A DNA stretch of 9,474 nucleotides. Origin: VBAS01 sp035764525 (GTDB lineage: Bacteria; Bacteroidota; Bacteroidia; Chitinophagales; Chitinophagaceae). The DNA lies in the NCBI GenBank assembly GCA_035764525.1, contig DASTZB010000564.1:1-9474 (forward strand), given 5' to 3'. A program made the position numbers and the translations under genes. Positions 4,304-9,474 of this stretch are shown one piece after another (the first letter of the stretch is position 1; each line of letters opens with the position of its first letter). The notes beneath the pieces were generated by a model. It was given only the letters and a program-made list of their open reading frames with translations. It made no database searches and was not told where the DNA came from.

Positions 4304-7165
4304 ATGGAATACAGGTTCAGAGATATTGAAAAAAAATGGCAGGAGTGGTGGAATGTAAATAAAGTATATAAAGTATCTAACGATTCTGCTAAACCAAAGT
4401 ACTATGTGCTGGATATGTTCCCTTATCCGAGTGGGGCGGGCTTGCATGTGGGGCACCCATTAGGTTATATCGCATCTGATATTTATGCACGGTTCAAACG
4501 ATTGAAAGGGTTTAATGTATTGCACCCGATGGGTTATGATGCATTTGGTTTGCCGGCAGAACAATATGCTATTGAACATGGCATTCATCCAAAAGTATCG
4601 ACGGATAATAACATAGAAAACTTCAGAAAGCAATTAAATAATATCGGGTTCAGTTTTGATTGGGACCGCGAAGTGAGAACCAGCGATCCGAAATTTTATA
4701 AATGGACACAATGGATATTTCTGCAATTGTTCAATTCATTTTATAACAGGGAGTCAAAAAAAGCTGAACCTATCAGCAAGCTTATAGCAATTTTTGAAAA
4801 AGAAGGTAACATAAATCATCCCGTACCGGATTCAAAATTCGAAGCTCGTCTTGAGCCCGGTATGTTGAATTTTTCTGCTGCCCGATGGAAATCATTTAAT
4901 GAAAAAACGCAACAGGATTTATTAATGGAATACCGTCTTTCCTATTGCGGTTATGGTGAAGTTAACTGGTGCGAAGCATTAGGAACTGTGTTGGCAAATG
5001 ATGAAGTGATAAATGGGGTAAGTGAAAGAGGCGGTCATCCTGTAGTAAAAAAGAAATTGCGTCAATGGTATTTGCGGATAACCGAATATGCTGATCGTTT
5101 GCTTGAAGGATTGCAAAAAGTTGATTTTAGTGAGAGCATGAAGGAAATGCAGAGTAACTGGATCGGTAAATCATCAGGAGCTGAGATTGATTTTGAAATA
5201 AAAGATCATTCGCAAAAACTTAGAGTTTATACAACAAGACCTGACACAATATTTGGGGTAGATTTTATGGTGGTGGCTCCGGAACTGGAAATGGTGAATG
5301 AAATAAAATCGGAAGCGCAAACAAAAGTGGTTGATGAATACCTCGCTTATGTAAAAAGCAGGAGTGAACGGGAAAGGATGGCAGAGAAAAAAATCACTGG
5401 TGTGTTTACAGGTTCTTATGCCATCAATCCTTTTAACCGAAGACCAATTCCGATCTGGATCTCTGAATATGTATTGGCTGGTTATGGCACCGGCGCCATC
5501 ATGGCGGTGCCCTGCGGTGATCAAAGAGACTTTTTATTTGCAAAACATTTTAATATTCCTATCACGAACATCATTGGTTCGCATTTTAATGGTGAAGAAG
5601 GTAACCCAACTAAGGACGCTACTCTCGAAAATTCAGATTTTCTCAACGGCATAGTGATGAAATATGCAATTGATGTAGTGATAAATAAAATCGAGGAAAT
5701 GGGAATCGGTGTAAGAAAGGTGAATTATAAAATGCGTGACGCTGCATTCAGTCGCCAGCGTTATTGGGGTGAGCCGTTCCCGATTATTTGGCTGGGAGCG
5801 GTCGCCTGTCCACTTGATGAATCTGAATTGCCAGTTGTTTTACCACATATGGATGATCTGAAACCTGGACCGGATGGCGAAGGGCCATTATCAAATCTTA
5901 CTGACTGGAAAGATTATAAGGGCGGAATAAGAGAAGTAAATACAATGCCGGGTTATGCAGGCTCATCCTGGTATTTCTTACGTTATATGGATCCGGATAA
6001 TGATAAAGAATTTTGCAGTCGCAAGGCTTCTGATTATTGGGGGCAGGTTGATCTTTATATCGGTGGCACTGAACATGCAGTTGGCCATTTATTATATAGC
6101 CGCATGTGGACAAAGTTTTTGTATGATATGGGATTGATCAGTCATGAGGAACCTTATAAGCGATTGGTGAACCAAGGGATGATACAGGGCAGTTCAAGAT
6201 TTGTTTATAGAATAACATCTTCATCGGAAACGGGACCTATAACAAAACCATTATTTGTTTCCTTTAATAAGTTAAATGATAGAGATTTAATTAGAAACAG
6301 GTTTTCAAGTCAGTCTGGCGAAGCGCTTCTGTACGTAACATCACCTATTCACGTAGATGTAAATATTGTCGACGGCGTTGAATTAGATGTTGAGGCATTT
6401 AAAAAATGGAGAAGTGGGGAGTACTCAGATGCCGAATTTATTTTGGAAGACGGAAAATATATATGCGGTACGGAAGTTGAAAAAATGAGCAAACGGTATT
6501 TTAATACTGTAAACCCAAATGATTTATGTGAAAAATATGGCGCGGATACATTTCGCATGTATGAAATGTTCCTTGGCCCGGTTGAGATGAGCAAACCTTG
6601 GGATACAAAAGGCATTGAAGGTGTTCATCGCTTTCTTAAAAAATTATGGAGGTTATTCTTCGATGAATTGAAAGGAAAAGTTTGGAACGAAGAGAAAGCG
6701 ACGGATGCCGAATTAAAGATCCTTCATAAAACAATTAAGAAGATCGAAGAAGATACAGAACGATTCAGTTTCAATACAGGTGTCAGCACATTTATGATCT
6801 GTGTAAATGAACTCACCGATCTGAAATGTCATAAGAAAGAAGTGCTGGAGCAGTTACTTATTTTATTAGCTCCTTATGCGCCACATATCAGTGAAGAGTT
6901 GTGGAGTATATTAGGTAACAGCGGAACTATCCTGGATGCACCATTCCCTAAATGGAATGAAAAATATTTAAAAGAAACTTCAAAAGCTTATCCCGTTGCT
7001 ATTAACGGAAAAACAAGAACCGAATTGACACTTGCTTTGGATGCTACACAACAACAGGTGGAAGAAATTGTAATGAAAGATGCGATCGTAACAAAATGGC
7101 TGGAAGGCAAACAACCAAAGAAGATCATTTATGTAAAGAATAAGATGATCAATGTAGTTGTTTGA
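4304..7165 (+). CDS. leuS: leucyl-tRNA synthetase
   Basis: A class I aminoacyl-tRNA synthetase that charges tRNA-Leu in the cytoplasm. The full length is 953 residues, longer than the roughly 860 of E. coli because of insertions near 150-205 and 630-720. Order of parts: the HIGH-type motif HVGH (48-51) in YPSGAGLHVGHPLGY; the CP1 editing domain with TTRPDTIFG (310-318, Thr315) and MAVPCGDQRDF (400-410, Asp406); the leucine-enzyme motif FSRQRYWGEPFP (482-493); IGGTEHAVGHLLYSR (586-600); the KMSKS loop as KMSKR (727-731); an anticodon-binding helical domain (about 770-880) with LLAPYAPHISEELW; and a C-terminal tRNA-binding domain ending in KNKMINVVV. The start is fixed by MEYRFRDIEKKWQEWW, the normal N-terminus. 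Two motif variants are noted separately: Gly where many relatives have His before the editing Asp, and Arg closing KMSKS. The frame is intact throughout. Confidence 0.98.
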   Translation: MEYRFRDIEKKWQEWWNVNKVYKVSNDSAKPKYYVLDMFPYPSGAGLHVGHPLGYIASDIYARFKRLKGFNVLHPMGYDAFGLPAEQYAIEHGIHPKVSTDNNIENFRKQLNNIGFSFDWDREVRTSDPKFYKWTQWIFLQLFNSFYNRESKKAEPISKLIAIFEKEGNINHPVPDSKFEARLEPGMLNFSAARWKSFNEKTQQDLLMEYRLSYCGYGEVNWCEALGTVLANDEVINGVSERGGHPVVKKKLRQWYLRITEYADRLLEGLQKVDFSESMKEMQSNWIGKSSGAEIDFEIKDHSQKLRVYTTRPDTIFGVDFMVVAPELEMVNEIKSEAQTKVVDEYLAYVKSRSERERMAEKKITGVFTGSYAINPFNRRPIPIWISEYVLAGYGTGAIMAVPCGDQRDFLFAKHFNIPITNIIGSHFNGEEGNPTKDATLENSDFLNGIVMKYAIDVVINKIEEMGIGVRKVNYKMRDAAFSRQRYWGEPFPIIWLGAVACPLDESELPVVLPHMDDLKPGPDGEGPLSNLTDWKDYKGGIREVNTMPGYAGSSWYFLRYMDPDNDKEFCSRKASDYWGQVDLYIGGTEHAVGHLLYSRMWTKFLYDMGLISHEEPYKRLVNQGMIQGSSRFVYRITSSSETGPITKPLFVSFNKLNDRDLIRNRFSSQSGEALLYVTSPIHVDVNIVDGVELDVEAFKKWRSGEYSDAEFILEDGKYICGTEVEKMSKRYFNTVNPNDLCEKYGADTFRMYEMFLGPVEMSKPWDTKGIEGVHRFLKKLWRLFFDELKGKVWNEEKATDAELKILHKTIKKIEEDTERFSFNTGVSTFMICVNELTDLKCHKKEVLEQLLILLAPYAPHISEELWSILGNSGTILDAPFPKWNEKYLKETSKAYPVAINGKTRTELTLALDATQQQVEEIVMKDAIVTKWLEGKQPKKIIYVKNKMINVVV

Positions 7166-7186
7166 AAATTTTAAAATGTTTTTATT

Positions 7187-7693
7187 ATGAAATTTTTGCT
7201 ATTAGCAGTGTTTTTTGCAGCCACATTTCCATCATGTGAATTTCCGGTGAAAAGAGAAAAACAAACTGCTGAAAAAAGCGTCTCCAAAATCAGAAATGGA
7301 ATAGAAATAAGTTCAAAAGGAATAAAAGTAGAGCAAGCATTTTTACTCTTTGATGACGGTAATCTTGTGCCTGAAGGAAATAAGGTAAAAGTAAAGCAGA
7401 ATGTAAAATTGAGGGTAATTTGTAAAGGATGGAAAACAAAGAATGGAAAAGTTTTTCTTTCAGGTTCTGAAATAGTCGAAACGAGTGAAAAAAATGTTTT
7501 ATTAAACGATTCGACTTTATTTAGGGAGTATGAAAGCGGAATTTCTCCGAGTGACGCTGAATATATTAGTATGGATGTGGTGATAACTCAAGTGACTAGG
7601 TTATACGATTATTACAAAATTATATTTCGAATAAATGATTTAAGTGATAATCGCAATATAGTAGAAGGATATTATAAACTTTACCTCGATTAA
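7187..7693 (+). CDS. hypothetical lipoprotein, predicted beta-rich
   Basis: A 168-residue protein that I do not recognise as a named family. Residues 1-17 form a lipoprotein signal: MK, a hydrophobic stretch LLLAVFFAATF, and a lipobox-like FPSC with Cys17 as the likely lipidated residue. Phe at -3 instead of the usual Leu makes the lipobox imperfect. A basic, charged linker follows (20-35), then a domain (about 38-168) of alternating hydrophobic and polar residues with no clear helices, such as NVKLRVICKGW, SMDVVITQV and YYKIIFRIND, suggesting a beta sandwich. The stretch SGISPSDAEYISMDVVI recalls segments in other Bacteroidota exported proteins, but this is only an impression. It is AT-rich compared with leuS. 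It begins 21 nt after leuS on the same strand and could be cotranscribed. The likely location is the outer or inner membrane, periplasmic face. Confidence 0.75.
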   Translation: MKFLLLAVFFAATFPSCEFPVKREKQTAEKSVSKIRNGIEISSKGIKVEQAFLLFDDGNLVPEGNKVKVKQNVKLRVICKGWKTKNGKVFLSGSEIVETSEKNVLLNDSTLFREYESGISPSDAEYISMDVVITQVTRLYDYYKIIFRINDLSDNRNIVEGYYKLYLD

Positions 7694-7722
7694 ATAATTT
7701 TATAAACGGTTTCCCAAGCAAT

Positions 7723-7730
7723 TAGTTTTG
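7723..7730 (+). promoter_or_regulatory. candidate -7 box upstream of the tricorn-like protease
   Basis: TAGTTTTG matches TAnnTTTG at all fixed bases and lies 30 nt before the ATG at 7761, so transcription would start near 7737. No TTG is found at the expected -33 spacing, so support is weak. The box sits in the 67-nt gap after the lipoprotein gene, which has no terminator hairpin. Confidence 0.3.
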
Positions 7731-7760
7731 GTCGTAATTTGTCTGCCCAAAACTATTTTC

Positions 7761-9474
7761 ATGAAGAAGCTTCTTTTTATTGTAGCAGTATTATTCTCTG
7801 CACAACTGTATTCTCAAAACAATACATACTTTCTTTCTAATCCTACGCTTACTCCCGATGGGCAAACAGTCATCTTTGCTTATGAAGGTGATTTGTGGAA
7901 GGCAAATGTGAATGATGGGAATGCAACACGTCTTACTGCCATGCAGGGTTATGAAACTTCGCCCCGTGTTTCTCCTGATGGAAAATGGATCGCATTTACA
8001 GGAAGACAATATGGTAATGGAGATATTTATATTATGGCTGTAAACGGCGGCGACGTGAAACAAATCACTTATCACAGCAGTAATGATGAGGTAACAAGTT
8101 GGAGCTGGGATTCAAAGTCAATTTATTTCAATAGCAACCGCATGGGACAGGTAGCGGGTTTTAAAGTAAGTGCAGACGGCGGAACACCCCAAAGAGTTTT
8201 CGGCAATTATTTTTTTCAATATGATCATAATTTGATCGAGCATCCTACAAGCGGTGAAATATTTTTTAATGATACCTGGGAAAGTAGTAACCAGGCGCAG
8301 CGTAAAAGATATAAAGGACCGTTCAACCCGGATATTCAGTCTTATAATTTAAAAACAAAACAACACAAGAAATACACTGATTGGGAAGGAAAGGATTTTG
8401 GCGCAACGATAGATAAAGCTGGTAATACCTATTTTATTTCTGATGAAGCAAATGGCGAATACAATCTTTATGCATTGGATAACGGGAAGAAAAAAGAATT
8501 GACAAAATTTTCTTCCTCAATAAAAACACCACAAGTAAATGCCAATGGCGGAATAGTAGTTTTTGAAAGAGATTACCAGCTCTGGACCTATGATGTAAAA
8601 ACCGGCAATGCAAAAAAACTGGATATTTCTATTATTCGTAACAATGTTTTACCCAAAGAAAAAGATTTTGAAGTAAGAGGGAATATTGAAGATTTTGATG
8701 TTTCCGGGGATGGGAAAAAACTGGCTTTTGTTTCACGGGGTGAAATGTTTGTAAGCGATGTTGAAGGAAAGTTCATCCAACAGGTAAATCGGGGCAATGC
8801 TGAACGTATAGCAGAAGTAAAATGGATGAGTGATAATAAAACATTGTTGTTTAATCAGACATCAGCAGACGGGTATTACAATTTATTTACAGTAAGAGCT
8901 GATAGCAATAGTGCTCCAAAACAACTTACCAATGATAAAAGGAACAACAGGAGCATGGTATTGAATAAGAAAAGAACCCAAGCTGTGTACCTTAGTGGCC
9001 GCGATGAAGTGAGGTTACTCGATCTGAAAACATTGCAAAGTAAAATGATCGTGAAAGATGAAATATGGGCTTTTCAAAACAGCGATCCCGGCTTTTCTCC
9101 TAATGACGATTATGTATTGTTTACCGCAAAAAGGAATTTTGAAGAAGATATTTTTGTTTACAACATAAAAGATAATAAAACAACCAATTTAACGAATACC
9201 GGTGTCACAGAAACAGGTCCAATTTGGTCAGCCGATGGAAAATATATTTATTTCACTTCGCAGCGATTGAAACCTTCTTATCCTTTCGGGATGAGCAATG
9301 CAAGAGTATACCGTTTGCCGTTGGAGAAATTGGACGAGCCATATCGCATTGACAAATACAATGAGCTTTTTAAAGAAGAGAAAAAAGATACAACAAAGAA
9401 AGCAACAAATACAGATTCTTTAAAAGCAAAAGAAGTGACAATCGATATGGACCTTATCATAGATAGAATGGAAC
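7761..9474 (+). CDS. tricorn-like S41 family protease, N-terminal propeller part (3' end outside window)
   Basis: An open frame of 571 codons running off the right edge. Residues 1-18 are a Sec signal peptide (MKKLLFIVAVLFSAQLYS), with cleavage likely just before Gln19, so the protein is exported. The rest is a series of TolB/PD40-type beta-propeller blades, seen in repeated S-x-D-G-K-x-(I/L)-x-F cores: SPDGKWIAFTGRQYGNGDIY (71-90), SWDSKSIYFNSNR (115-127), SGDGKKLAFVSRGEMFVSD (315-333), SPNDDYVLFTAKRNFEEDIF (446-465) and SADGKYIYFTSQR (490-502). A charged Lys/Thr linker (about 536-560) then leads to IDMDLIIDRME. The stretch KDFEVRGNIEDFDVSGDGKK is typical of Bacteroidota tricorn protease homologues of about 1,050-1,100 residues. 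In these the PDZ and catalytic S41 domains follow, so the active site is not visible here. It probably degrades peptides in the periplasm. Confidence 0.92.
   Translation, partial: MKKLLFIVAVLFSAQLYSQNNTYFLSNPTLTPDGQTVIFAYEGDLWKANVNDGNATRLTAMQGYETSPRVSPDGKWIAFTGRQYGNGDIYIMAVNGGDVKQITYHSSNDEVTSWSWDSKSIYFNSNRMGQVAGFKVSADGGTPQRVFGNYFFQYDHNLIEHPTSGEIFFNDTWESSNQAQRKRYKGPFNPDIQSYNLKTKQHKKYTDWEGKDFGATIDKAGNTYFISDEANGEYNLYALDNGKKKELTKFSSSIKTPQVNANGGIVVFERDYQLWTYDVKTGNAKKLDISIIRNNVLPKEKDFEVRGNIEDFDVSGDGKKLAFVSRGEMFVSDVEGKFIQQVNRGNAERIAEVKWMSDNKTLLFNQTSADGYYNLFTVRADSNSAPKQLTNDKRNNRSMVLNKKRTQAVYLSGRDEVRLLDLKTLQSKMIVKDEIWAFQNSDPGFSPNDDYVLFTAKRNFEEDIFVYNIKDNKTTNLTNTGVTETGPIWSADGKYIYFTSQRLKPSYPFGMSNARVYRLPLEKLDEPYRIDKYNELFKEEKKDTTKKATNTDSLKAKEVTIDMDLIIDRME

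Noticed and set aside
4229..4456. Minus-strand 75-codon frame over the leuS start
   Set aside because: It overlaps the intact N-terminus of LeuRS, including the HIGH motif, and its tail falls in AT-rich repeat sequence.
7166..7186. AAAATTTT palindrome after leuS as a terminator
   Set aside because: It is a short AT-only palindrome with no stable stem or loop, so it gives no real support for termination.
7791..8075. Minus-strand 94-codon frame near the protease start
   Set aside because: It is antisense to the signal peptide and first propeller blades of the tricorn-like protease, which has clear family sequence.

Overview
The window looks like chromosomal DNA of a Bacteroidota bacterium, most likely of the Chitinophagaceae type. 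The reasons are the AT-rich composition, the lack of Shine-Dalgarno sequences before start codons, -7 boxes of the TAnnTTTG type, the linked set ftsX - DUF3098 - uppP, a leucyl-tRNA synthetase with long lineage-type insertions, and a tricorn-like S41 protease with a Sec signal. The genus is an inference; the phylum is well supported.

Layout. Bases 1-3925 carry five minus-strand genes that read leftwards: ftsX (3925-3053), a small DUF3098 membrane protein (2952-2698), uppP (2632-1814), an MFS transporter of the UMF1/Atg22-like family (1773-433), and a metallo-beta-lactamase-fold hydrolase (418 to beyond base 1). Gaps are short (100, 65, 40 and 14 nt), so they may form one operon, although a GC-rich hairpin sits between DUF3098 and uppP. 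Bases 3926-4303 are a divergent intergenic region. It holds a start-less minus-strand reading frame that looks like the tail of a lost gene or an interspersed repeat, and a pair of inverted heptamer arrays. Bases 4304-9474 read rightwards: leuS, an unrecognised small lipoprotein, and a secreted tricorn-type protease that runs off the right edge.

Function. The left block centres on the envelope. FtsX is the membrane half of the FtsEX division complex, and UppP recycles the undecaprenyl carrier used for peptidoglycan and other glycans. The right block joins a translation enzyme to two exported proteins. No tRNA or rRNA gene, IS element, CRISPR array, phage gene or defence gene is visible. The protein-coding content is ordinary housekeeping.

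The most unusual signal is non-coding. Three gaps (uppP/DUF3098, DUF3098/ftsX and ftsX/leuS) hold short tandem arrays with a strict 7-base period but different unit sequences (ATTAATT, TCCACAG, NNNGTNG and TTTTGAM types). One of these arrays contains a perfect -7 promoter box just before leuS. I could not test whether this 7-base periodicity is genome-wide; that is the main thing to follow up.
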